64,000 nt of DNA from Pilimelia anulata (GCF_014647895.1 NZ_BMQB01000009.1:1-64000), one strand, 5' to 3'; shown: positions 50,818 through 59,172, counted from the stretch's first letter. Made by a program: numbers and translations. Notes: a model not told the origin generated them from the sequence alone.

Positions 50818-51374
50818 GTGTTCTTGCGTTCGACAGCCGGGTTCGCGGTGGGGCTGGCGTTGGTGCCCACGCCGGCAGCCCCCACCAATCCCGAGCCACT
50901 GACCATCGTGAGGCGGGTCTTTGCCGCGGCGGACCCCGTAGCGGCGCACGCCGCCCTCACCCGTACCGAGCGGGCCGCGTTCGATGCGGGCTACCTGCCT
51001 TCGCGGAAATCGACTATCCCGCCGAGAGCATCGCCAGCGGGGACTGTCGGAAGCACCAGCAGAAGCACGGACTGAAGGCACCAGCAGGGAACACGCTGTA
51101 CACGTACTGGACCGAGATCAACTGGTGCCACAACCCGAAGAAGGGGTGGTACAACACCGATGTCACCGCGGACGGCACCGGCGGGGAGACCAAGACTCCC
51201 GGCTACACCTACCGGGGCACGGTCGATTCCGACGCCGGTGTGGTCGGTACGTCGCGAGGTTGGGCGCAGCACTGGTTCGAGGTGGCGTTCCTCCCGGACA
51301 GCAGACCGTGCTTGCGGGTGTACGTGACCAACCATTTCGAACCGGGTAAAGATTTCGTATGTTCACTCGGCTGA
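50818..51374 (+). pseudogene. secreted protein gene interrupted by one frameshift
   Basis: The first frame begins (GTG at 50818, AGGGGAGG upstream) with an export signal, VFLRSTAGFAVGLALVPTPA, and runs through VRRVFAAADPVAAHAALTRT to about 51000. The following frame then carries DYPAESIASGDCRKHQQKHG, YTYWTEINWCHNPKKGWYNT, TPGYTYRGTVDSDAGVVGTS, RPCLRVYVTNHFEPGKDFVC and SLG before the stop at 51372-51374. Joined near 51000 these give about 185 residues with four cysteines in the mature part. Single-base indel or sequencing error. Family unknown. Confidence 0.6.
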
Positions 51375-51384
51375 AAGGGGTCCC

Positions 51385-51558
51385 ATGAGGCGCAAGCTGC
51401 TGATTGTCGGAGGTGTTCTGCTCGGCACCGCGGTGCTGGGGATCGCCGCAGTGTTGGTCTTCCTGATTCCGACCGACACCGACTCCTCCTACCCCGCCGT
51501 GGTCACCGAGAACACGCCGGGCGAGACCCCGCGTCCCCTCAGAACCGCAAGGGACTGA
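51385..51558 (+). CDS. 57-residue single-pass membrane protein
   Basis: MRRKLLIVGGVLLGTAVLGI starts a single strong membrane helix, followed by an extracellular Thr/Pro-rich tail (PTDTDSSYPAVVTENTPGET). AAGGGG lies just upstream of the ATG, and the gene follows the secreted-protein gene by 10 bases. Its 3' end is inside a hairpin (51533-51564). No family recognised. Confidence 0.65.
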   Translation: MRRKLLIVGGVLLGTAVLGIAAVLVFLIPTDTDSSYPAVVTENTPGETPRPLRTARD

Positions 51559-51564
51559 GGGGAC
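51533..51564 (+). terminator. hairpin overlapping the end of the small membrane-protein gene
   Basis: GTCCCCTCAG (51533-51542) / CTGAGGGGAC (51555-51564), perfect 10-bp stem with a 12-base loop spanning the stop codon. Confidence 0.5.
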
Positions 51565-51580
51565 GAGCAGCGCGGTCACC

Positions 51581-51619
51581 GGCGGTACCCCGGCCGAACA
51601 TCAGGTCCGGGGTACCGCC
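51581..51619 (+). terminator. 13-bp hairpin, probable operon terminator
   Basis: GGCGGTACCCCGG (51581-51593) / CCGGGGTACCGCC (51607-51619), perfect stem with a 13-base loop, no U-tract. It is the second strong stem within 50 bases and separates the small-gene operon from the ArsR promoter. Confidence 0.6.
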
Positions 51620-51646
51620 GCAGTGCCTGAACGTGGCGGCATGGGA

Positions 51647-51683
51647 TTGCCCGAAGCGTAACCTATCGGTTACGCTTCGGGCG
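51647..51683 (+). promoter_or_regulatory. ArsR operator/promoter: 15-bp arms with 4-base centre
   Basis: GCCCGAAGCGTAACC (51649-51663), TATC, GGTTACGCTTCGGGC (51668-51682): a perfect palindrome ending one base before the GTG start. It contains TTGCCC (51647-51652, -35-like), an 18-base gap and TACGCT (51671-51676) at -12 to -7 of the GTG. The mRNA is therefore probably leaderless and the regulator would bind directly over the promoter. Confidence 0.75.
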
Positions 51684-52045
51684 TGGACGAGGTGGCAGGG
51701 GCGATCGCCGATCCGGTGCGGCGGGAGATCCTGCTGATGCTGCGCGACGAGCCGCTCTCGGCCGGCCAGATCGCGGACCGGTTCGTGATCAGCCGGCCGG
51801 CCGTCAGCCGGCACCTGCGCGTACTGCGCGGGGCCGGCCTCGTGCGCGACACCGCCGACGGACGCCGGCGGGTCTACACCCTGGCCACCGGCCCGCTCGA
51901 CGAGCTGGTCGGCTGGCTGGGCCGGCTGAGGCGCCCGGCCGGCTGGGGACCGCGCCTCGACGCGCTGGCGACCGAGGTCCACCGCACCCGCCGCGAGCGG
52001 CGCACGGCCGCCCGGCAGCCCCCGTCCCAGGAGGAGACCGCATGA
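51683..52045 (+). CDS. ArsR-family winged-helix repressor
   Basis: 120 residues. VDEVAGAIADPVRREILLML, then LSAGQIADRFVISRPAVSRH with LRVLRGAGLV is the ArsR helix-turn-helix, followed by GRRRVYTLATGPLDELVGWL. No metal-binding cysteines, as is usual for the ArsR members paired with SRPBCC proteins. The start at GTG 51683 abuts the palindromic operator, suggesting tight autoregulation. ATGA overlap with the next gene. Confidence 0.92.
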   Translation: MDEVAGAIADPVRREILLMLRDEPLSAGQIADRFVISRPAVSRHLRVLRGAGLVRDTADGRRRVYTLATGPLDELVGWLGRLRRPAGWGPRLDALATEVHRTRRERRTAARQPPSQEETA

Positions 52046-52521
52046 GCCCGACACCGACCGGCCGACTGTTCGGCGACGACCTCGTGCTGACCCGCACGTT
52101 CCGCGCGCCGATCGCGGACGTGTGGGCGAGCCTCACCGAGTCCGCGCGCACGGCCCGCTGGTTCGGCCCGTGGCAGGGCGAGGCGGGTCCGGGGCAGGCG
52201 ATCAAGGTCCGGATGGTGCACGAGGAGGGCGAGCCGTGGGTAAACATGACCATCGACGCGTGCGAGCCGCCGCGCCGGCTGGCGCTGTCCGCCGTGAACG
52301 AGCACGGGAGCTGGTACCTGGACCTGACGCTGACCGAGAGCGCGGGCGTGACGGAGCTGCGATTCACCCAGCACCTGACCGGCACCGAGAATGTCGGCGA
52401 GGTCGGACCGGGCTGGGAGTACTACCTGGATGCGCTGGTGGCCTCGCGCGATGACCTGCCGGCGCCCGATTTCCACGACTACTACCCGGCGCTGAAGGAG
52501 CATTTCGAGTCGCAGCGATGA
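52042..52521 (+). CDS. SRPBCC (AHSA1-like) protein paired with ArsR
   Basis: 159 residues. LTRTFRAPIADVWASLTESA, ARWFGPWQGEAGPGQ, MTIDACEPPRRLALSAVNEH, LRFTQHLTGTENVGEVGPGW and the final helix YYLDALVASRDDL make up an AHSA1/START-like ligand-binding fold. The pairing of a small ArsR repressor with an AHSA1 protein is common in actinobacteria; ligands are mostly unknown. Overlaps arsR by 4 bases, so both are under the same operator. Confidence 0.9.
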   Translation: MSPTPTGRLFGDDLVLTRTFRAPIADVWASLTESARTARWFGPWQGEAGPGQAIKVRMVHEEGEPWVNMTIDACEPPRRLALSAVNEHGSWYLDLTLTESAGVTELRFTQHLTGTENVGEVGPGWEYYLDALVASRDDLPAPDFHDYYPALKEHFESQR

Positions 52522-52530
52522 CGCGGGTAC

Positions 52531-53127
52531 CTACTGCGGTTTGGCCTTCTGCGGGTAGATGGTTTCGTGGCGGGCCAGCATCGCGACGAACTCGCCGATC
52601 TTCCGTTCGCGCGTCTCGGCCCGCTTGACGGCGTTCAGGCGGTGAATGAGCGCGAAGCGATTGGCCTTGGTCAGTACCTCGAGCATCGCCCGGGCGGCGG
52701 GTACGGCGGCGATCGCGGCCAGCAGGTCGGCCGGCACCTCGGCCTCCGACGGCGGGGCGTACGCGGCGGCCCACCGGCCGTCCGCCCTCGCCGCCTCCAC
52801 GGCGGCGCGGCCCGACGGCTGCATCCGGCCCTGCTCCTCCAGCCGGGCCACGTTGGCGACGTTGCGCTGTGACCAGGCACTGCGGGGCCGGCGCGGGGTG
52901 TACCGGATCCAGGAACTCTCCTCGTCCCGCTTGCGGGCCTGTCCGTCGATCCAGCCGAAGCACAGCGCCTCGTCGACCGCCTGCTGCCAGGTCAGCGTGG
53001 TGACCGTGCCGCCCTTCCTGGTCAGCGCGAGCCACACGCCGGGCGCCGTGGCGTGATTGCTCGACAACCACGCGCGCAGCGCCGCGGCGTCCGCGACGAC
53101 CAATTCATCCAGCTCGGCTCCGGGCAT
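52531..53127 (-). CDS. YdeI/OmpD-associated family protein
   Basis: 198 residues. LRAWLSSNHATAPGVWLALT, ALCFGWIDGQARKRDEESSW, RYTPRRPRSAWSQRNVANVA and the C-terminal FALIHRLNAVKRAETRERKI are typical of this family, which has been linked to bacteriocin or peptide tolerance in other bacteria but lacks a proven activity. ATG at 53127 has no Shine-Dalgarno; TAGCCT lies at -12 to -7, so it may be leaderless. Convergent with the SRPBCC gene. Confidence 0.88.
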   Translation of the reverse strand: MPGAELDELVVADAAALRAWLSSNHATAPGVWLALTRKGGTVTTLTWQQAVDEALCFGWIDGQARKRDEESSWIRYTPRRPRSAWSQRNVANVARLEEQGRMQPSGRAAVEAARADGRWAAAYAPPSEAEVPADLLAAIAAVPAARAMLEVLTKANRFALIHRLNAVKRAETRERKIGEFVAMLARHETIYPQKAKPQ

Positions 53128-53133
53128 GACAGG

Positions 53134-53139
53134 AGGCTA
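53134..53139 (-). promoter_or_regulatory. -10 element for leaderless YdeI-like gene
   Basis: On the minus strand TAGCCT sits at -12 to -7 relative to the ATG at 53127, matching TAnnnT. No ribosome site is present between it and the start. Confidence 0.4.
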
Positions 53140-53234
53140 ACCGCCGGGTACGACAGTCGGCGCAATGGCGTGCCCCGGGACGGCGCGCATGCGAGCATCA
53201 GGTCGCAGTACCGGCCGAACTCGAGGAGATCCCG

Positions 53235-53804
53235 ATGGCACTGCCCGACCCACCCGCCGAGCGGCACCGACAGGTCAGCAGCGGATTCACCGATCGGGTC
53301 CGGGGCGCCCGATCCTGGGATGCGCCCGCGCCGGTCGCCGGGTGGACCGCCCGCGATGTCGTACGCCACCTGACCGAATGGTTCCCGCCATTCCTGGCCG
53401 CCGGCTCCGGTATTCGCCTGCCGGCCGGGCCATCGGTCGACGACGATCCGGTCGCCGCGTGGCTCGCGCACACCGAAGCGGTGCAGTCCGTACTCGATGA
53501 CCCGGCGACAGCCGGACGCCTCCTGTCGAATCCGCATATCGGCGAACTGCCGCTCGACAGCGCGATCGACCGGTTCTACACAGCCGACGTGTTCATGCAC
53601 ACCTGGGACCTGGCCCGGGCCACCGGGCAGGACGACCGGCTCGACCCGGACTTCTGCGCGCAACTGCTGGCCGGCATGGAGCCGATGGAGGAGATCATCC
53701 GCTCGTCCGGGCAGTACGGCCCCCGCGTACCGGTACCGGCGAACGCCGACCCGCAGACCGGCCTGCTGGGGTTCATCGGCCGCGATCCGGAGTGGACCGC
53801 CTGA
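53235..53804 (+). CDS. TIGR03086-type metal-binding (DinB-like) protein
   Basis: 189 residues. WDAPAPVAGWTARDVVRHLT, YTADVFMHTWDLARATGQDD and the end LLGFIGRDPEW are features of the mycothiol-dependent maleylpyruvate isomerase/DinB superfamily in actinobacteria. His in VRHLTEW and in FMHTWDLAR are likely metal ligands. A thiol-dependent transferase role is plausible but unproven. ATG at 53235 has GAGGAG at a normal distance. Confidence 0.87.
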   Translation: MALPDPPAERHRQVSSGFTDRVRGARSWDAPAPVAGWTARDVVRHLTEWFPPFLAAGSGIRLPAGPSVDDDPVAAWLAHTEAVQSVLDDPATAGRLLSNPHIGELPLDSAIDRFYTADVFMHTWDLARATGQDDRLDPDFCAQLLAGMEPMEEIIRSSGQYGPRVPVPANADPQTGLLGFIGRDPEWTA

Positions 53805-53814
53805 CCCGGGCCGA

Positions 53815-54954
53815 TCAGGGTGCCGGCGGCACCGGGTCGCCCTCCGGGGTCGGGCCGTCCTCCGGGGTGCGGCGGATCCGCAGTCCGACCAGGCTGCCGG
53901 CGAGCAGGGTGACCCCGGCGACCAGCATCACGCCGCTGGCGCCGAGCGAGCCGCCGGTGATGTCGTACAGGAACTCCGGCACCACGACGGTGGCGCCGAT
54001 GACGCCGCCGGCCAGCACGACCCACTCGCGGATCCGCGCGTACGCGGCGAAGCAGACGGCCGCCACGATCGCCGTCAGGACGTACCCGACGTAGTCGACG
54101 TGGTTGTCGTCCCCGCTGCCGCCGCCCACGACCACCTGCGCGCCGATCAGCCCCAGCGTCACGGCGATCGCGATCCCGAACCGCCGCTCGACGACCAGCC
54201 GCCCCCACACCAGCCCCACCCACACCACGCCCAGCCCGAGCAGGCCGGCGCCGATCATGGCCGCTTCGTGAACGTCCAGCAGGGCCAGGGCGTTGCCGTA
54301 GACCACGCACGCGCCGAACGCCACGACCAGTTGCCCGAGCGCGCTGCGGGCGAGCAGGTACCCCGCGATCGCGACGGCGAGCCCCGCGGCCGTCGCCAGC
54401 AGGGTGGCGGACTCGGGGGGCGTGTAGGGCTCCTTGCTCGTGTCGAAACCGGCGTACACCGCGAAACCGGTCACGGCGGCCGCCCCGCTCAGCAGTGTGC
54501 TCGACAGCCGCCGCCGCACGCTGTCCCCGGCCCGGGGCCGCCACCACCGGGCTCCCGGCGCCCCGGCCCGCCACTGCACGACGACGCCGGCCGCGACCAG
54601 GACCGCCGCCATGGTGGCGAGGATCGCCACCCGCCGCGCCGGGCCGAGCGCCTCCCACTCCTCGCCGAGGTACAGCGTGGTCGCCCCGACCACGAACGAG
54701 GCGCCCAGGTAACCGGCGATCTCCCCCAGCCGCCGCCGCAGCCCCTCCGGCCGGGCCGGCGCGTCCGCGCCGTACTCCTGTACGACGGCGCCGGCCTGAC
54801 CGGACGTGAGCACTCCCCGCGCCACGAGCCGGTCGAGCGCGGCGGTCAGCCGGCCGGGGTCCACCGGGCCGGCGGACCGCGCCGCGGCGACCTCCCCCGC
54901 CGGCGCGGGCGCGCTCTCATCCGGCCGGGCGGGCCGGTCACCGGGCTGCTCCAC
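53815..54954 (-). CDS. multi-pass membrane protein (DUF2157-like)
   Basis: 379 residues. A soluble N-terminal part (about 1-100) contains a small helical domain (LDRLVARGVLTSGQAGAVVQ, EGLRRRLGEIAGYLGASFVV). It is followed by about ten membrane helices with charged loops, including IREWVVLAGGVIGATVVVPE. No catalytic motif. GTG at 54954 is chosen because GAGGAGG lies 6 bases upstream; longer starts lack it. Function unknown. Confidence 0.75.
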   Translation of the reverse strand: MEQPGDRPARPDESAPAPAGEVAAARSAGPVDPGRLTAALDRLVARGVLTSGQAGAVVQEYGADAPARPEGLRRRLGEIAGYLGASFVVGATTLYLGEEWEALGPARRVAILATMAAVLVAAGVVVQWRAGAPGARWWRPRAGDSVRRRLSSTLLSGAAAVTGFAVYAGFDTSKEPYTPPESATLLATAAGLAVAIAGYLLARSALGQLVVAFGACVVYGNALALLDVHEAAMIGAGLLGLGVVWVGLVWGRLVVERRFGIAIAVTLGLIGAQVVVGGGSGDDNHVDYVGYVLTAIVAAVCFAAYARIREWVVLAGGVIGATVVVPEFLYDITGGSLGASGVMLVAGVTLLAGSLVGLRIRRTPEDGPTPEGDPVPPAP

Positions 54955-55050
54955 GCTGGCCTCCTCGTCGCTGGGGCTATACCGTGCCAGGATCCGCCGC
55001 GGGGGCGGCAACCCGGCAGAGTACGAATACTCAGCCCTGCTCGGCGCTCG

Positions 55051-56715
55051 CTATTTGACCGGCACGGTGGCGGTGACGGTTGCCTCGTCGATGTCGGATA
55101 CGCGAATTGTCACCCTGAGCTGCCAGTCGCCCGGTACCGGGAAATTGATGCCGCCGAGGCCCTGGTTGCCGAGCAGGGGCGCGACCGGGTTGTCCATGGG
55201 TTCGATTCCCCTGCCGGGCAGCGCGGCGGTGACCTTCCACTCGGCGACGTCGAGCGGTTTGCCGTCGGGCGTGTAGACGAAGGCGTGGAAGGTGTTGTTC
55301 TCGCCGAGCTGGACGGGGAAGATCTCGAACTGCACGGCGTACAGCGGGCTGTTCAGCGTGGTCGCGAAGCCCTTGGCTTTCGCCTGTGCGGTGGCCTCGA
55401 CGGCCGCCGAGCGTGCGGGTGTGGTCTGCGCCAGCGCGGCGCTCGCCGCCAGGATCAGCGCGGCGATTCCCAGCTCGGCCCACACCGACCGCCGGAGCGA
55501 CGTCGCGTAGGAGGGGCCCTTGCGGCGGCGCACCAGCCGGCGGGAGAAGGCCGCGACCGCCAGCATGCCGGCCATCAACACCAGCTTGGCGATGACGAGC
55601 CGTCCGTAGTCGGTTCTCGGCAGGAGGTCCAGGGCGCCGACCTGGACGAGGGCCTGAACGGCCCCGCCCAGGACCAGGCAGCACACCGCGGCGGCGGCCC
55701 AGCGCGACCAGGCGGGCAGGATGACGTGCAGCTCCCGCGGATCGGCCCGCCGGAGCAGGAAGCCGACCAGTAGCGCCAGGCCGCCCAGCCACACGGCCAT
55801 GCTGAGCAGATGGACCATGTCCGCTGCCACCATGACCGCGGGCAGCGGGGAGGCGATCTGGTGGCCGGCCAGCGGCCACGTCGCCGCTCCGGCCAGCAGG
55901 ACCCCGACCAGGGCGATCCGCGCCGGTCTCGTCCTGCCCGCCCCGAGGATCTCGCGGACCAGCAGGGCGGCGACGGCGATCAGGGCCAGGCGGGCGAGCA
56001 GCACCAGCCCGAACCGGCTGAGTGCCACCTGGCGCAGTTCCGCGCCGGAGACGTCGAACAGGCCCGCCCCGGAGCTGTACGGCGCCTGCAACCAGAGCGA
56101 CGCCAGGGTCGACACCGTCAACAGCCCGAACCCGGCGGCCACCATGCGCAGCGGTCCCCGCCTGGACAGCCGCCGCGGCCAGAGGACGAGCAGGAGCAGG
56201 AGGGGGCCGACCGTGAGGGTCAGGCCGGCGTAGCCGGCGTACCTGGCGGCCGCGGCCGCCGTCTCGACGGTCGGGTTCACCCCCGTGTCCTCGGCCTGCG
56301 GGGGCTCCGAGGGGGCGCCGACCGAGAACGCGAACGCGCCCGGGATCGTGTGGTTGTCGGCCGAGACGATGCGGTAGCTCACCACATAGGTACCGAGCGG
56401 GCGGTCCGCCGCCCGGATCGCGATGGACAGGCGCGGGCCGTCGACGACCGGGTCACCGACGTTGATCCGCTTGCCGTCGGGGGCCACCACCTGCGTTCTT
56501 CCCGCCACCGGGACCACCGGTTCGTTGAAGACCAGCGTGACCGTCGGCGGGGCCTGCGGGACGACCGAACCCTGCTGCGGGGTCGCCGCGGTCAGGATCG
56601 CGTGGGCGCTCGCCGGCTGGGCGGGCCCGGCTGGGACCGACAGTGCACCGACGAGCGCGGCCACGGCGGTGGCGGCCCACCGGCGCAGTCGCGGCGGGCC
56701 GTGGAGTGGGGTCAC
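55051..56715 (-). CDS. CopC-CopD fusion with C-terminal YtkA-like domain
   Basis: 554 residues. Signal peptide ending ASAHA; the mature protein begins HAILTAATPQQGSVV, so the N-terminal His of CopC copper sites is in place, with DNHTIPGAFAFSV supplying a further His. CopD membrane helices run from about 155 to 420 (VVAADMVHLLSMAVWLGGLA contains the conserved His). An external domain follows (about 440-554: YAVQFEIFPVQLGENNTFHA, LGGINFPVPGDWQL). Probably copper uptake or delivery at the membrane. GTG start with GAGGG close upstream. Confidence 0.88.
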   Translation of the reverse strand: MTPLHGPPRLRRWAATAVAALVGALSVPAGPAQPASAHAILTAATPQQGSVVPQAPPTVTLVFNEPVVPVAGRTQVVAPDGKRINVGDPVVDGPRLSIAIRAADRPLGTYVVSYRIVSADNHTIPGAFAFSVGAPSEPPQAEDTGVNPTVETAAAAARYAGYAGLTLTVGPLLLLLVLWPRRLSRRGPLRMVAAGFGLLTVSTLASLWLQAPYSSGAGLFDVSGAELRQVALSRFGLVLLARLALIAVAALLVREILGAGRTRPARIALVGVLLAGAATWPLAGHQIASPLPAVMVAADMVHLLSMAVWLGGLALLVGFLLRRADPRELHVILPAWSRWAAAAVCCLVLGGAVQALVQVGALDLLPRTDYGRLVIAKLVLMAGMLAVAAFSRRLVRRRKGPSYATSLRRSVWAELGIAALILAASAALAQTTPARSAAVEATAQAKAKGFATTLNSPLYAVQFEIFPVQLGENNTFHAFVYTPDGKPLDVAEWKVTAALPGRGIEPMDNPVAPLLGNQGLGGINFPVPGDWQLRVTIRVSDIDEATVTATVPVK

Positions 56716-56950
56716 GCCCTCTAGTACAGCTCACCGGCACGATTGGTTCAGCGCGGTAAGAAATACTCGGCGCCGGTGGCCAGCAGCCCCGCGCGGTGCC
56801 CGATCGGGACTCCCCGCCGGCCGGCCGGCGGCGCACGCCACCGTCGGCGGTTCGCCTTGCGCGTGGCCGTGAGGTGGGTGTGACGGCTGAGCAGGTGGTA
56901 AAGAATGCGTCAGCGAATGCCGTTCGCTCAGCCTCTCGGCGGGCCGCAGC

Positions 56951-57442
56951 TCAACCCTTCGCTTCGCGGACGTCCGTTCCGTGCTCGGCGAACGCCTTGA
57001 AGTCCCGCATGTGCCGTAGCGACTGCTTGCGGAAGGCGCCGGGCATCAGGAGCCCCACCAGCCGCATCAGCAAGCCGTTGAACCGGTACTCGCTCTCGCT
57101 CACCCAGCGCGTCGTCCCCGGGCCGGTTTCGGTCAGGCGGTCGCGCACGGCGCTCCACATGCCGTTGCCGACGATCTCGCGGTCGAACTGGACGACGCCC
57201 TCCCTCGCGATCGCGTGCAGGTCCACCGGTTCCCGGCGCGTGATGGTCTCGGTGCACTCGATCCTCTGCTGCCCCATCTGCATCACCACTCGCGACCTGG
57301 TGCCGGCCTGCCCGTGCACCCCGCTCAGCGGCTCATGCAGCACCAGGCCCCGCAGCCACTTCGGCAGGTGTTCGGGGTCGGCGAGTAGCTGGGCCACCCT
57401 CTCCCGCGGCAGGGCGATCTCCATCGAGACGGCGTACTTCAT
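56951..57442 (-). CDS. SRPBCC-family protein (DUF2505-like)
   Basis: 163 residues: MKYAVSMEIALPRERVAQLL, DPEHLPKWLRGLVLHEPLSG, RWVSESEYRFNGLLMRLVGL and MPGAFRKQSLRHMRDFKAFA. A helix-grip fold for a hydrophobic ligand; role unknown. ATG at 57442 with GGAG 9 bases upstream. It follows the enoyl-CoA hydratase gene by 57 bases on the same strand, so it may be the last cistron of the valine pathway operon. Confidence 0.82.
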   Translation of the reverse strand: MKYAVSMEIALPRERVAQLLADPEHLPKWLRGLVLHEPLSGVHGQAGTRSRVVMQMGQQRIECTETITRREPVDLHAIAREGVVQFDREIVGNGMWSAVRDRLTETGPGTTRWVSESEYRFNGLLMRLVGLLMPGAFRKQSLRHMRDFKAFAEHGTDVREAKG

Positions 57443-57499
57443 GGCGGAGCGCTCCGGTTCCCGAGTGAACGGACGCACACTAACAGCTTCCGGAGCGGT

Positions 57500-58279
57500 T
57501 CAGCGGTCGGTGAAGGCGGGTGGGCGCTTGGCGATGAACGCCGCCATCCCCTCCGTCTGATCGTCGGTCGCGAAGGTCGCCTGGAACAGCCGCCGCTCGA
57601 ACAGCAGCCCCTCCCCCAGCGGTACCTCGAACGACCGGTTCACCGCCTCCTTGACCATCCGCGCCGCCGGCCCCGACATCGCCGCCACCCGCGCGGCCAC
57701 CCGGTGCGCCTCGTCCAGCAGTGTCCCGGCGGGAACGACCCGCGACACCAGCCCCGCCCGCTCGGCCTCGTCGGCCGTGATCGTCCGGCCGGTCAGGCAC
57801 AGGTCCATGGCCTTGGCCTTGCCGATGGCCCGGGTCAGCCGCTGCGACCCGCCCATCCCCGGGATCGTCCCCAGCGTGATCTCCGGCTGCCCGAACCGCG
57901 CCGTGTCCGCGGCCAGCAGGATGTCGCACATCATCGCCAGCTCGCACCCGCCCCCGAGCGCGTACCCGGACACCGCGGCGATCAGCGGGGTGCGCACGGC
58001 GGCCAGCGCCGACCAGCCGGCGAACCAGTCCGCCGCGTACATCTCGCTGTACGTCCGGTCGGCCATCTCCTTGATGTCCGCGCCCGCGGCGAACGCCCGG
58101 GCCGACCCCGTGATGATGATCGCCTTGATCGCCGGGTCGGCGTCGAGCGCGCCCGCCGCCGCGGTCAGGTCGCCCATCACCTGCCGGGACAGCGCGTTCA
58201 GCGCCTCCGGCCGGTTCAGCGTCAGCACGCCGACGTCGCCGCGGTCGGTGTCGACCAGGACGGTCCCGTACGCGCTCAT
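57500..58279 (-). CDS. enoyl-CoA hydratase
   Basis: 259 residues of the crotonase family. SARAFAAGADIKEMADRTYS forms the CoA/oxyanion loop; catalytic Glu residues in GGGCELAMMCD and PEITLGTIPGMGGSQRL, as in mitochondrial-type hydratases. In this operon it would hydrate methacrylyl-CoA to 3-hydroxyisobutyryl-CoA. ATG overlaps the mmsB stop (ATGA). Confidence 0.92.
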   Translation of the reverse strand: MSAYGTVLVDTDRGDVGVLTLNRPEALNALSRQVMGDLTAAAGALDADPAIKAIIITGSARAFAAGADIKEMADRTYSEMYAADWFAGWSALAAVRTPLIAAVSGYALGGGCELAMMCDILLAADTARFGQPEITLGTIPGMGGSQRLTRAIGKAKAMDLCLTGRTITADEAERAGLVSRVVPAGTLLDEAHRVAARVAAMSGPAARMVKEAVNRSFEVPLGEGLLFERRLFQATFATDDQTEGMAAFIAKRPPAFTDR

Positions 58280-59172
58280 GCGGCGTGCTCCGCCCGCAGC
58301 GCCCGGGCGGCGAGGGCGGTGATGATCGCGGAGAAGTCGCGGTCCTCCCCGCCGGCGGCGACGAACCGCTCGTACAGCGCGGCGGCCGCCGCCCCGAGCG
58401 GCGCGTCCACGTCGCCGGCCCCGGCGGCCGCGGCCGCCAGCCGGAGGTCCTTGAGCATCAGCGCGGCGGAGAAGCCGCCCGCGTAGTCGCGGTTCGCCGG
58501 GCTCGCCGGCACCGGCCCCGGTACCGGGCAGTAGCTGGTCAGCGCCCAGCACTGCGCCGACGAGGTGGCGGCCACGTCGTACAGCGCCTGATCGCTCAAG
58601 CCGAGCGACCGCCCGAGGACGAACGCCTCCGAGACGGCGATCATCGACACGCCCAGCACCATGTTGTTGCAGATCTTCGCGGCCTGCCCGGCGCCGGCGG
58701 GGCCGCAGTGGATCGTCCGCGAGCCGAGGACCCCCAGCAGCGGGCGGGCCCGCTCCACGTCGGCCGGGGCGCCGCCGACCATGAACGTCAGCGTCCCGGC
58801 GGCCGCGCCCGCGGTACCGCCGGAGACCGGGGCGTCCAGCGGCGAGCGGCCGGCGGCCCGGGCTGCCTCGGCGGCGGTCCGGGCGTCGGCGACGGCGACG
58901 GTCGAGCAGTCGACCAGCAGCGCGCCGGGTGCCGCGACCGGCAGGACGTCGCGGTAGCAGGCGGCGAGGTGCGCGCCCGAGGGCAGCATCGTGAACACCG
59001 CGTCCGCGTCGGCGGCGGCCGCGGCCGCCGTGGCGGCGATCCGGACGCCGTTCGCGCGGGCGGCGTCAGCGGCGGCCGGGGCGGGGTCGTAGCCGGTCAC
59101 CGGGTGGCCGGCGGCGGCCAGGTTGGCCGCCATCGGGCCGCCCATGTTGCCCAGTCCGAGGAACGCGATCAT
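58276..59172 (-). CDS. mmsB: 3-hydroxyisobutyrate dehydrogenase
   Basis: 298 residues. MIAFLGLGNMGGPMAANLAA is the NAD-binding loop and substrate signature of beta-hydroxyacid dehydrogenases; DAPVSGGTAGAAAGTLTFMV binds substrate; the catalytic Lys is in GQAAKICNN. It oxidises 3-hydroxyisobutyrate to methylmalonate semialdehyde, the substrate of the MmsA encoded upstream. Overlaps both neighbours by 4 bases. Confidence 0.93.
   Translation of the reverse strand: MIAFLGLGNMGGPMAANLAAAGHPVTGYDPAPAAADAARANGVRIAATAAAAAADADAVFTMLPSGAHLAACYRDVLPVAAPGALLVDCSTVAVADARTAAEAARAAGRSPLDAPVSGGTAGAAAGTLTFMVGGAPADVERARPLLGVLGSRTIHCGPAGAGQAAKICNNMVLGVSMIAVSEAFVLGRSLGLSDQALYDVAATSSAQCWALTSYCPVPGPVPASPANRDYAGGFSAALMLKDLRLAAAAAGAGDVDAPLGAAAAALYERFVAAGGEDRDFSAIITALAARALRAEHAA

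Noticed and set aside
53497..55773. Long plus-strand frame across the membrane protein and CopCD genes
   Set aside because: Arg/His/Gln-rich antisense translation; the minus strand shows membrane helices, signal peptide and good ribosome sites.
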